A DNA stretch of 64,000 nucleotides from Flavisphingopyxis sp963800335 (GTDB lineage: Bacteria > Pseudomonadota > Alphaproteobacteria > Sphingomonadales > Sphingomonadaceae). Under the pieces are notes generated by a model. It was given only the letters and a program-made list of their open reading frames with translations, did not search any database and was not told the origin of the DNA. Shown one piece after another: positions 33,718 through 42,790 of the stretch. Position 1 is the stretch's first letter; the number at the start of each line of letters is the position of its first letter. The translations under genes were made by a program, and so were the position numbers. The stretch lies in assembly GCA_963800335.1 (NCBI GenBank), contig CAWDAN010000001.1:186001-250000 (forward strand), in the 5' to 3' direction.

Positions 33718-35898
33718 TTATTTGCCGGTCGGGAAACCGCGTCGTTCGAGCAGCGCCTTCACGTCGGGGTCGCGCCCGCGGAAGGCACGATAGGCCTCGG
33801 CGCGGTCGGTTTCGTTGCCGGTGACGAGCAACAGGTCGCGGAAGCGGTGCGATATCGTCGTGTCCCACGGGCCGCCCGCTTCCTCGAACGCCGCCCAGGT
33901 GTCGGCATCCATCGTCTCCGACCACAGATAGCTGTAATAGCCAGCCGAATAGGCGTCGGACGAGAACAGGTGATTGAACTGCGGCAGGCGGTGCCGCATC
34001 ATGATCTCCTTCGGCATGCCGAGTTCGGCCAGCGTATTGCGTTCGAACGCATCGACGTCGGTCACCGGCGTCGTGCGGTTGTGCAGTTTCATGTCGATCA
34101 GCGCGCTCGACAGATATTCGACCGTTTCGAAGCCCTGGTTGAAGGTCGATGATTTTTCGATCTTGTCGATCAGCGCCTGCGGGATCGGTTCGCCGGTCTG
34201 ATAATGCAGCGCGTAGTTCTGCAACACATAGGGCGTCATCAGCCAGTTCTCGTTGACCTGGCTTGGATACTCCACGAAGTCGCGCGGCGTCCCGGCTAGG
34301 CTCGGATAGGCCGCGTCGGTCAGGTAATAATCGATCGCATGGCCGAATTCATGGAACAGCGTCGATGCGTCGTCGATGCTGATCAGAGTCGGTTCGCCTT
34401 CGCCGCCCTTGGTGAAGTTGTTGTTGTTCGACCCCAGCACGATGTCGTCGCCGCTCAACCTGTCGCGTGAGCGATAGGTCGTCGCCCAGGCGCCCGACCG
34501 TTTGCCCGAGCGGGCGTAGTTGTCGAGGTAATGCAGGCCGATCACCTTGCCGTCGCGGCGCACTTCGAAGGTCCGCACGTCGGGATGGAAGACGGGGACT
34601 GTCCCGGTGTTCTCGGTAAAGCTCAGGCCATAGAGGCGGTTGGCCGAATCGAACATCGCCGCGATCATCTTGTCGAGCTGGAAATACGGTTTGATCGCCG
34701 CGGCATCGAGGTCGTATTTCTGCTTGCGGACCTTTTCGGCGTAATAGCGGTAATCCCACGGCGCGATCGTGATCTTAGCGCCCTTGCCGGCTTTTGCGTC
34801 GGCATCGGCGAGCGCCTGCATGTCGGCGACTTCCTCCTTCACGCGCGCGACCGCGGCGGGCCACACCTTCATCATCAGGTCCATCGCGCGATCGGGGGTC
34901 CCGGCCATCGTGTCGGCCATGCGATAATCGGCATGCGTCCTGAAACCGAGCAGCTCGGCGCGCTGTTGGCGCAGCTTGAGGATCTGCGCGATCGTTGCAT
35001 TGGTGTCGTTGGCGTCGCCATTGTCGCCGCGATTGCTGTACGCCTTGTAGACCTTTTCACGCAGGTCGCGGCGGGTCGAGTTTTCCATGAACGGCTGCAT
35101 CACCGAGCGCGTGTTCTTGATCGCCCAGCCGCTCTTGCCCTGTTCCTCGGCGGCCTTCTTGAGCGAGGCGACGAAGCTGGCGGGCAGGCCGGCGAGATCG
35201 TCGGCGCTGTCGAGGAAGATATAGGTCTCCTCGTCGGCGAGAACCTTGTTCGAAAAGTCGCTGTAAAGACCCGCGAGCTCGGTGTTGAGCGCAATCAGCT
35301 GCGGCTTCTTGGCGGCATCGAGCAACGCGCCGTCGCGCTTCAGCCCGTCATAGGCGCGCTCGATCAATCGCTGTTGCTTGGCATCGAGGCCCATCTTCGC
35401 GCGATTGTCGTAGAGATATTTGTATTTTTCGACGAGCCGGGGATCGAGGTTGAGCTCGCTGAAAAAGGCCGACAGCTTCGGGCTCCACTCGGCCTGGATC
35501 GCGCGCACGTCGGGGTTCGACAGGTTGCTCGTGTACACGCCGTACACGGGGTAGACGCGGCCGAGAATCTCGCCCGCCTTCTCGAGCGGGACGACGAAAT
35601 TGTCGAAGGTCGGCGTCGCCGGGTTCGACAGGATCGTCTCATACTCGGCCTTCACCTCGGCCATGCCGGCGTCGAACGCCTGCGGCAGCTGGTCGGGCGT
35701 ATAGGCGTCCCACTGCGGCACGCCATCATAGGGGCCGGTCCATTCGGCGAGCACGGGGTTGTCGACTGCCGTAGCGGCGACAGTAGCGGCGTCGGCAGCC
35801 TCGGCAACGGTGTTGATCGCGGTGTCGGCGCGGTCATCCATCGTCGCGCATCCGGCAAGCATCGAGCTTCCCGCTAGGAGGGTAAATGCATATTTCAT
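33718..35898 (-). CDS. M3 family metallopeptidase (peptidyl-dipeptidase Dcp-like), lipoprotein
   Basis: Zinc peptidase of 726 residues. The active-site motif HEFGH is at residues 516-520, and a downstream glutamate ligand lies in the segment that follows. Long helical segments before it and the C-terminal SSDAYSAGYYSYLWSETMDAD are typical of the Dcp/oligopeptidase M3 family, which removes C-terminal dipeptides. The N-terminus is a lipoprotein signal (MKYAFTLLAGSSMLAGC), placing the enzyme in the periplasm or on the outer membrane, followed by an alanine/aspartate-rich linker. The ATG at 35898 is the only start that gives this signal. Confidence 0.92.
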   Translation of the reverse strand: MKYAFTLLAGSSMLAGCATMDDRADTAINTVAEAADAATVAATAVDNPVLAEWTGPYDGVPQWDAYTPDQLPQAFDAGMAEVKAEYETILSNPATPTFDNFVVPLEKAGEILGRVYPVYGVYTSNLSNPDVRAIQAEWSPKLSAFFSELNLDPRLVEKYKYLYDNRAKMGLDAKQQRLIERAYDGLKRDGALLDAAKKPQLIALNTELAGLYSDFSNKVLADEETYIFLDSADDLAGLPASFVASLKKAAEEQGKSGWAIKNTRSVMQPFMENSTRRDLREKVYKAYSNRGDNGDANDTNATIAQILKLRQQRAELLGFRTHADYRMADTMAGTPDRAMDLMMKVWPAAVARVKEEVADMQALADADAKAGKGAKITIAPWDYRYYAEKVRKQKYDLDAAAIKPYFQLDKMIAAMFDSANRLYGLSFTENTGTVPVFHPDVRTFEVRRDGKVIGLHYLDNYARSGKRSGAWATTYRSRDRLSGDDIVLGSNNNNFTKGGEGEPTLISIDDASTLFHEFGHAIDYYLTDAAYPSLAGTPRDFVEYPSQVNENWLMTPYVLQNYALHYQTGEPIPQALIDKIEKSSTFNQGFETVEYLSSALIDMKLHNRTTPVTDVDAFERNTLAELGMPKEIMMRHRLPQFNHLFSSDAYSAGYYSYLWSETMDADTWAAFEEAGGPWDTTISHRFRDLLLVTGNETDRAEAYRAFRGRDPDVKALLERRGFPTGK

Positions 35899-36041
35899 CG
35901 GCGTTCCTGTCCTGATCTGTTTCTTGAAATATTTTTGACGGCCCGGTCTGGCCGTGCTTCTTGAGGTCTGGCTTAACCGGATAACACGGTCCGGGTCCAG
36001 CCTCGAAGCTGTTCGATCGGACACAAGTTTCGGCTTTACCC

Positions 36042-36061
36042 TTGACGCGAACGTAAACGTT
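36042..36061 (+). promoter_or_regulatory. Candidate promoter/operator upstream of the acyl-CoA dehydrogenase
   Basis: A -35-like TTGACG (36042-36047) is followed by the inverted repeat AACGT-AA-ACGTT (36050-36061). A palindrome placed after the -35 is the layout used by MerR-type activators, including those that control branched-chain and fatty acyl-CoA genes. The -10 is not clear. No regulator gene is adjacent. Confidence 0.4.
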
Positions 36062-36128
36062 AGGTTTCATGGCGCAACCTTTCATGGGCCGCTCGACGCC
36101 GCCCGTACCGCTCCGGGGAGCCGCCGAC

Positions 36129-37283
36129 ATGACGCTCGATAGCCTGCACCGCACCGCCTATGGCGACGACCACGAGGCGTTCCGCGCGACCGTCCGCCAG
36201 TTCCTGGCAAAAGAGGTCCAGCCGCACGCCGACCAGTGGGAAAAGGACAAGATCGTCCCGCGCGAACTGTGGCTCAAGGCGGGCGAGCTCGGCATGTTGT
36301 GCCCGACGGTTCCCGAAGAATATGGCGGCCTCGGCCTCGATTTCGGCTATAATGCGATCGTCGACGAAGAGCTCGCTTATGGCGCGGGTGCGACGCTCGG
36401 CTTCTCGCTTCATTCGGACATCGTCGTCAATTACCTGATCGCTTATGGCTCCGAAGAGCAGAAGCGCGAATGGCTGCCCAAGATGGTATCGGGCGAAGTC
36501 ATCACCGCGATCGCGATGACCGAGCCGGGCGTCGGATCGGACCTGCAATCGATCCGCACCAGCGCCAAGAAGGACGGCAACCATTATGTCGTCAACGGCC
36601 AGAAGACCTATATCACCAACGGCCAGAATGCCGACCTGACGCTCGTCTGCGCCAAGACCGACCCCGATGCCTCGCCCGGCTGGAAGGGTGTTTCGATCAT
36701 CCTCGTCGAATCGTCGCGCGACGGCTATCGCAAGGGCCGCAACCTCGACAAGATCGGCATGGACAGCGCCGACACGTCCGAACTGTTCTTCGACGACGTC
36801 CGCGTGCCGATGACCAATTGCTTGGGCGAGGAGGGCAAGGGCTTCATCTATTTGATGAGCGAACTGCCGCAGGAGAGGCTTTCGATCGCGGTCAGCGCGC
36901 AGGCCAGTGCGCAGGGCGCGTTCGATCGCACCGTCGAGTTCGTCAAGGACAGGAAGGCGTTCGGCAAACCGGTGTTCGATTTCCAGAACACGCGCTTCAC
37001 GCTCGCCGATCTGAAGACCCGCCTCCAGGTCGGCTGGGCGCATCTCGACTGGGCGCTGGCGCGGCACCTGCGCGGCGAACTGACCCCCGAGGAAGGCGCG
37101 GCGGCCAAATTGTGGCATACCGAGTTCCAGTGGGACATGATGGACAAATGCCTGCAACTTCACGGCGGCGCGGGCTATATGAACGAGTATCCGATTGCCC
37201 GCGCATGGCGCGCGGCACGCGTTACGCGTATCTTCGGCGGCACCAACGAGATCATGAAAGAACTGATCGGTCGCAGCCTGTAA
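36129..37283 (+). CDS. Acyl-CoA dehydrogenase (long-chain ACADL-like)
   Basis: FAD enzyme of 384 residues for the first step of beta-oxidation. The segments ITAIAMTEPGVGSDLQSI, GQKTYITNGQNADL, FVKDRKAFGKPVFDFQNTRF, CLQLHGGAGYMNEYPIAR and FGGTNEIMKELIGRSL are characteristic, the last being common in the ACADL-type branch. The ATG at 36129 (MTLDSLHRTAYGDDHEAF) has GGGGAG upstream; an ATG at 36069 would add 20 residues that do not look coding and would include the promoter-like palindrome. It is followed by a thiolase, an SDR and a thioesterase gene in one direction. Confidence 0.93.
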   Translation: MTLDSLHRTAYGDDHEAFRATVRQFLAKEVQPHADQWEKDKIVPRELWLKAGELGMLCPTVPEEYGGLGLDFGYNAIVDEELAYGAGATLGFSLHSDIVVNYLIAYGSEEQKREWLPKMVSGEVITAIAMTEPGVGSDLQSIRTSAKKDGNHYVVNGQKTYITNGQNADLTLVCAKTDPDASPGWKGVSIILVESSRDGYRKGRNLDKIGMDSADTSELFFDDVRVPMTNCLGEEGKGFIYLMSELPQERLSIAVSAQASAQGAFDRTVEFVKDRKAFGKPVFDFQNTRFTLADLKTRLQVGWAHLDWALARHLRGELTPEEGAAAKLWHTEFQWDMMDKCLQLHGGAGYMNEYPIARAWRAARVTRIFGGTNEIMKELIGRSL

Positions 37284-37326
37284 CCTTTCCGCGCATTGCC
37301 AGCGCGCAACCTTAGGGACCAATATC

Positions 37327-38497
<1,171 letters not shown>

Positions 38498-38542
38498 GCG
38501 TCGCGCGACGCCCATTTGCGTAATCGAAAAAGGAACGACATC

Positions 38543-39362
38543 ATGGAAATCTCCGCAAACACTCCCGCCGTAGTCACCGGAGGCGCATCGGGCCTCGGCG
38601 AAGCGACCGCGCGTGCATTGGCCGCCAAGGGCGCCAAGGTCGCAATCTTCGACCTGCAGGAAGAAAAGGGCCGCAAGGTCGCCGAGGACATCGGCGGCAT
38701 ATTCTGCGAGGTCAACGTGACCAGCGACGAGAGCGTCGAGGCGGGCTTTGCCAAGGCGCGCGAAGCGCACGGCCAGGAACGCATCCTCGTCAACTGCGCC
38801 GGCGTCGGCAACGCGATGAAGACCGTCAGCCGTTCGAAGGAAGACGGCACGATCCGCCGCTTCCCCAGCCAGGCGTTCGACTGGGTCGTCCAGATCAACC
38901 TCGTCGGCAGCTTCCGCTGCATCTCCTATTTCGCCGAGGGCCTGCTTGCCGCCGATCCGCTCCCCGGCGGCGAGAGCTCTCAGCCTGGCGGGGGCCGGGG
39001 CTGCGAACAGCGCGGCGTGATCATCAACACCGCCAGCGTCGCGGCCGAGGATGGCCAGATCGGCCAGGCCGCCTATTCGGCATCGAAGGGCGGCGTGCTC
39101 GGCCATGACGCTGCCGATCGCGCGCGATTTGATGAACGAAGGCGTCCGCGTCAACACGATCCTGCCGGGCATTTTCGAAACCCCGCTGCTGCGCGGTCTG
39201 CCGCAACCCGCCCAGGACGCGCTCGCCGCTGCGGTGCCGTTCCCCAAGCGTCTCGGCCGTCCCGACGAATACGCGCAGCTCGCGCTGGCGATGATCGAGA
39301 ACGATTACTGGAACGGTGAAGACGTCCGTCTCGACGGCGCGCTGCGCATGGGTCCCCGCTAA
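38543..39362 (+). CDS. SDR family 3-hydroxyacyl-CoA dehydrogenase, HSD10-like (one frameshift)
   Basis: Short-chain dehydrogenase of about 272 codons. The NAD motif is VVTGGASGLGEATARAL, followed by NCAGVGNA, the catalytic serine in INTASVAAEDGQ and the YSASK motif. After the frame moves from 2 to 3 near 39103 (one extra base in GGCC) it continues as GMTLPIARDLMNEGVRVNTILPG. Length and motifs fit type II 3-hydroxyacyl-CoA dehydrogenases (HSD17B10-like), which matches the dehydrogenase-thiolase context. An AAGGA ribosome binding site precedes the ATG at 38543. Confidence 0.9.
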
Positions 39363-39370
39363 CCTCCTGG

Positions 39371-39393
39371 CCCCTCCCCGTAACGGGGAGGGG
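39371..39393. repeat. Palindromic intergenic repeat (CCTCCCCG family), copy 1
   Basis: CCCCTCCCCG (39371-39380), TAA, CGGGGAGGGG (39384-39393): a perfect 10-bp stem with a 3-base loop between the SDR and thioesterase genes. It is related to the stems at 54895 and 55612. Confidence 0.85.
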
Positions 39394-39435
39394 TCGGGGC
39401 GGGGCCGTGCGCTTCCGCCCGAACGAAAGCATTTC

Positions 39436-39873
39436 ATGCCCAAGCCTTCCCCCGCGCGCCTCGACCCGGCGAACTATCCCGTCGCAATCGAGGTGCAGAC
39501 GCGCTTCCAGGATCTCGATCCGCTGGGCCACATCAACAACGGCGCGATGGCGGCGATTATCGAAACAGGCCGGATCGCGTTCAACCACCGCGTCGGCGTC
39601 GACGGCCGCGACCGCAAGCCGGGCGAGCGCTGGCTGATCGCGCGGCTCGAGATCAATTACGTCGCCGAGGGGCACTATCCCGAGCCCGTCACGATCGGCC
39701 ACGGCTTCGGCCGCGTCGGCAGTTCGAGCTGGGATATCCTGGCGGGCGTGTTCCAGGGCGACACCTGCATCGCCACCGCCGACTGCACGATCGTCCTGAC
39801 CGACGCCAACGGCGCGGTCGCGATCGGCGACGATCAGCGCAAGCGCATCGGCGAATACGCCTTCCGCGCCTAG
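39436..39873 (+). CDS. Acyl-CoA thioesterase, hotdog fold
   Basis: Protein of 145 residues. VQTRFQDLDPLGHINNGAM has the catalytic aspartate-containing motif of the 4-hydroxybenzoyl-CoA/YbgC-type thioesterases, and LEINYVAEGHYPEPVTIG is the second strand of the hotdog fold. It hydrolyses an acyl-CoA to the free acid and CoA. It ends the catabolic group that starts with the acyl-CoA dehydrogenase. Its last four bases overlap the stop of the converging HxlR gene. Confidence 0.88.
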   Translation: MPKPSPARLDPANYPVAIEVQTRFQDLDPLGHINNGAMAAIIETGRIAFNHRVGVDGRDRKPGERWLIARLEINYVAEGHYPEPVTIGHGFGRVGSSSWDILAGVFQGDTCIATADCTIVLTDANGAVAIGDDQRKRIGEYAFRA

Positions 39874-40256
39874 GCGCCGGCGGCATCGGCGTGCGCGGCA
39901 TCGAACGCCGCACGCGCGCATTCGACCGCGTCGATATTGGCGAACGCCCAGTCGCCGAGCGCGCCGACGGGTACGAGCAGCTCGTGCCCCAGGTCGGTCA
40001 GCGCATAATCGACGCGCGGCGGCACCGACGGCGTCACGCTGCGCGACACGAATCCATCGCGTTCGAGCCCGCGCAGTGTCGCGCTCAGCATCTTTTGCGA
40101 CACGTTGCCGATCTCGCGCTTCAGTTCGTTGAAGCGCAGCGATCCGGCCGACAGCCGCATGATCACCTGGACCGACCATTTGTCGCCGATCCGCGACAGC
40201 ACGGTGTTGACGCGCTGGCAGCCGCCGGTTTCGTGCAGGTTACCCGGTTTCGTCAT
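39870..40256 (-). CDS. HxlR-family transcriptional regulator
   Basis: Winged-helix regulator of 128 residues (DKWSVQVIMRLSAGSLRFNELKREI, then MLSATLRGLERDGFVSR). A single cysteine is near the N-terminus in ETGGCQRVNTVLSRIG, the position used for redox or electrophile sensing in YodB/HypR-type members. The ATG at 40256 (MTKPGNLHE) is preferred; upstream ATGs at 40271 and beyond would extend into the operator region. It is divergent from an FMN reductase gene, the usual target of such regulators. Confidence 0.9.
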   Translation of the reverse strand: MTKPGNLHETGGCQRVNTVLSRIGDKWSVQVIMRLSAGSLRFNELKREIGNVSQKMLSATLRGLERDGFVSRSVTPSVPPRVDYALTDLGHELLVPVGALGDWAFANIDAVECARAAFDAAHADAAGA

Positions 40257-40280
40257 CGTGCCCTCTTGCATGGTTGATCC

Positions 40281-40326
40281 GGTTTCCAACATAGGCCTGG
40301 TAACCAAAAGAAACCAGTAGAAACCA
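40281..40326. promoter_or_regulatory. Probable HxlR operator cluster
   Basis: In the 93-base gap between the divergent HxlR and FMN reductase starts lie GGTTTCC (40281-40287), the palindrome TGGTAACCA (40298-40306), and two copies of GAAACCA exactly 10 bases apart (40310-40316 and 40320-40326). These related half-sites would face the same side of the helix and suit a dimeric winged-helix repressor. Confidence 0.55.
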
Positions 40327-40349
40327 AACAGCCATCAAGGGACATATCC

Positions 40350-40923
40350 ATGCTCAATATCGGAATCATCGTCGGCAGCACGCGGCCGGGACGCAACACG
40401 ATCAAAGTCGCCGAGTGGGTGCGCGACCATGCCGCCCAGCGCGGCGATGCCAATTACGAACTGGTCGACCTTGTCGATTTCGACCTGCCGTTGCTCGACG
40501 AGCCCGTCCCGCCGTCGCAGGGCCGTTACAGCAAGGAGCACACCAAGCGCTGGGCCGCGAAAATCGCCTCGCTCGACGCGTTCGTTTTCGTCACCCCCGA
40601 ATACAACCATTCGACGAGCGGCGCGCTCAAGAACGCGATCGATTTCATCTATGCCGAATGGAATGACAAGGCGGCCGCGTTCGTCAGCTTCGGCAGCGCG
40701 GGCGGAACGCGCGCAGTCGAGCATCTGCGTACCATCGCGGCCGAGATCAAGATCGCCGACGTGCGCGGCCAGGTCGCGCTGTCGCTGTTCGACGATTTCG
40801 AGAATTTCTCCGATTTCAAGCCGCGCGACGTCCACGCCCCCGCGCTCGACACGATGTTCGACGAGCTGATCGGCTGGGGCACGCGCGCTCAAAACCTATC
40901 GCGACGGCAAGGCGAAAGCCTGA
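40350..40923 (+). CDS. NADPH-dependent FMN reductase / quinone reductase (one terminal frameshift)
   Basis: Flavodoxin-like reductase of about 190 codons. GIIVGSTRPGRNTIKVAEWV is the FMN phosphate-binding loop, and VFVTPEYNHSTSGALKNAID is the family signature. Such enzymes reduce FMN, quinones or azo compounds. The frame moves near 40887, equal to one extra base, so that the end reads ALKTYRDGKAKA and stops at 40921-40923; without this the protein would end 14 codons later with unrelated residues. It is divergent from, and probably repressed by, the HxlR regulator. Confidence 0.88.
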
Positions 40924-40977
40924 GCTGCGCGACCTGAAGTGCGCGGCGGCGGTTTCCCTCCCGCCGTCGCCGCCGCT

Positions 40978-41649
40978 TCAGCGCGTCAGATTGTAGACGA
41001 AGCCGATCAGGCCGGTCTGGCGGCTGCGGCGCAGGCGTTCGGCCTTGAGGATCGTGTGGACCTGGTCATAGCAGGTCGCGACGTCGTCGTTGACGAGGAC
41101 GAAGTCATAGCCGTCCCAGTGGGCGATCTCGCTCGCCGCGCGCTCCATCCGCCCGGCGATGACCTCTTCGCTGTCGGTCGCGCGGGTGTGCAGGCGGCGG
41201 CTCAATTCCTCCATGCGCGGCGGCAGGATGAAGACGCGCACGACGTCGCCGCCCTCTTTCTGGTGAAGCTGCTGCGCGCCCTGCCAGTCGATGTCGAACA
41301 GGACGTCCTGGCCGGCGGCGAGCATGTCCTCGACCGGTTGCTTGGGCGTGCCGTAGCGGTGACCGAAGACGCGCGCCCATTCGAGGAACTCGCCCGCATC
41401 GGCCATCGCCTTGAACGTATCGACATCGACGAAATGATAGTCGCGCCCGTCGACCTCGCCGGGCCGGATCGGCCGCGTCGTCACCGATACCGACATCGAC
41501 AGATGGTCGTCATGCTCGAGCAACTTGCGCGCGATCGTCGATTTGCCCGCGCCCGAGGGCGACGACAGGACGTAGAGCACGCCGCGTCGTTCGACGGGCA
41601 ATTTTTGCGATTTGGGTTCGCCCGCCGGGGCGCTATCGGTGTCGGCCAT
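40978..41649 (-). CDS. gmk: Guanylate kinase
   Basis: Guanylate kinase of 223 residues, converting GMP and ATP to GDP and ADP. The P-loop is SSPSGAGKST, the GMP-binding region is SVSVTTRPIRPGEVDGRDYHF, and DVLFDIDWQGAQQL follows. About 20 extra residues precede the core. It is divergent from the DUF2585 gene. No frameshift. Confidence 0.96.
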   Translation of the reverse strand: MADTDSAPAGEPKSQKLPVERRGVLYVLSSPSGAGKSTIARKLLEHDDHLSMSVSVTTRPIRPGEVDGRDYHFVDVDTFKAMADAGEFLEWARVFGHRYGTPKQPVEDMLAAGQDVLFDIDWQGAQQLHQKEGGDVVRVFILPPRMEELSRRLHTRATDSEEVIAGRMERAASEIAHWDGYDFVLVNDDVATCYDQVHTILKAERLRRSRQTGLIGFVYNLTR

Positions 41650-41696
41650 GCGCGCTAGTGGGCGAAAGCCGGGGCGAGCGTCAAGGGGGAGGCGAG

Positions 41697-42293
41697 ATGG
41701 AGATGAGCGATCAACGCGATGGCGGTGGCCCGACCTGGGCTTATGCTGCTGGAATCGTTGCGACGATCATCGCCGCGGCGGGGATCCTGCTGGCGATGGG
41801 GCGCAACCCGATCTGCACCTGCGGGACGATCGAACTGTGGCACGGCAGCGTCCAGTCGGCGGGCAACAGCCAGCATCTCAGCGACTGGTACAGCTTCAGC
41901 CACGTCACCCACGGCTTTATATTCTACGGCCTCGGCTGGTGGCTGCTGCGGACGCGGCCGGTGGGCCTGCGGCTGGTCGTCGCAACGCTGATCGAGGCGG
42001 GCTGGGAAATCCTTGAAAACACGCCGATGGTCATCGACCGCTATCGCGAGGCGACGATGGCGTTCGGCTATAGCGGCGACAGCGTGCTCAATTCGGCCAG
42101 CGACATCGCGATGATGATTGCCGGCTTCTGGCTCGCCAGCCGCCTGCGCTGGCCATGGGTGGTCGCGCTGGCGCTGGCGTTCGAGGCGTTCACCCTGTGG
42201 CGGATTCGCGACAACCTGACGCTGAACGTCATCATGCTCGTCGCGCCGGTCGATGCCGTGCGCGACTGGCAGGCGGGCGCGCCGATCTCCTGA
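41697..42293 (+). CDS. DUF2585 (UPF0314) family membrane protein
   Basis: Protein of 198 residues with hydrophobic helices near residues 15-35, 70-90, 95-115 and 135-175. The motifs CTCGTIELWHG, SHVTHGFIFYG and EAGWEILENTP are those of the DUF2585/UPF0314 family, conserved in alphaproteobacteria and of unknown function. The ATG at 41697 has AGGGGGAGG upstream. It is divergent from gmk. Confidence 0.85.
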   Translation: MEMSDQRDGGGPTWAYAAGIVATIIAAAGILLAMGRNPICTCGTIELWHGSVQSAGNSQHLSDWYSFSHVTHGFIFYGLGWWLLRTRPVGLRLVVATLIEAGWEILENTPMVIDRYREATMAFGYSGDSVLNSASDIAMMIAGFWLASRLRWPWVVALALAFEAFTLWRIRDNLTLNVIMLVAPVDAVRDWQAGAPIS

Positions 42294-42297
42294 AGGC

Positions 42298-42723
42298 TTA
42301 GGCGGTCGGCTCGGGGACCTTGATCGCCTGCGCCGTCTGCTTTGCCGCACGCTTGCGCAGCGCGGGTCTGGCCTTTGCGGTCCCGGGAGCGGGTTGGCGC
42401 TTGGCGGTTGATGCGGCCTTGCGCGGTTTCGCCGTCTTGCCCTGCGTGCCCTCTTCGAGCAGCGCGAAACTGTCGGCGACGCCCGCGGGGCCGGTGCGCT
42501 TGATCGCCTTTTCGGTCTGGTCGCGCCGTTCGGCCCGTTCGGCCAGCTTCTTGCTGAGATAACCCGCGGCGAGCGTCGCGCCGATCACGGCAAAGCGTGC
42601 CGGCAGGAGCCGCCGGGCGACCGCCATCGTGGCGAAGCCGACCGCTGCCCCGGTTACGGGATTGCCGTGTTGTTCCTTGTTGATGGCCGCGCCAGTGGCG
42701 GCGGCGAAGAGCTTGCCGATCAT
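42298..42723 (-). CDS. Stress-promoter protein of unknown function (glycine-rich helix, basic tail)
   Basis: Protein of 141 residues. The first 55 residues are rich in Gly and Ala and could form a membrane-associated glycine-zipper hairpin (GNPVTGAAVGFATMAVARRL, RFAVIGATLAAGYLSKKL). The C-terminal 60 residues are rich in Lys, Ala and Pro and look disordered and basic. No family recognised. AAAGGA lies upstream of the ATG at 42723, and a consensus EcfG general-stress promoter precedes it, so it is probably a general stress response gene. Confidence 0.7.
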   Translation of the reverse strand: MIGKLFAAATGAAINKEQHGNPVTGAAVGFATMAVARRLLPARFAVIGATLAAGYLSKKLAERAERRDQTEKAIKRTGPAGVADSFALLEEGTQGKTAKPRKAASTAKRQPAPGTAKARPALRKRAAKQTAQAIKVPEPTA

Positions 42724-42746
42724 GGTTGTTATCCTTTCGAAACAAC

Positions 42747-42772
42747 AACGCCACTACACCGCGTGCGGTTCC
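42747..42772 (-). promoter_or_regulatory. EcfG-type general stress promoter
   Basis: On the minus strand GGAAC (42772-42768) and CGTT (42750-42747) are separated by 17 bases, an exact match to the alphaproteobacterial EcfG consensus GGAAC-N16/17-CGTT. The start codon of the downstream gene is 24 bases further on, leaving room for a short leader with an AAAGGA ribosome binding site. Confidence 0.7.
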
Positions 42773-42790
42773 GCCGCGACGGTCGATTGG

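Noticed and set aside
40943..40970. Terminator between the FMN reductase and gmk
   Set aside because: The GGCGG/CCGCC stem is short and imperfect in very GC-rich sequence, with no T-tract.
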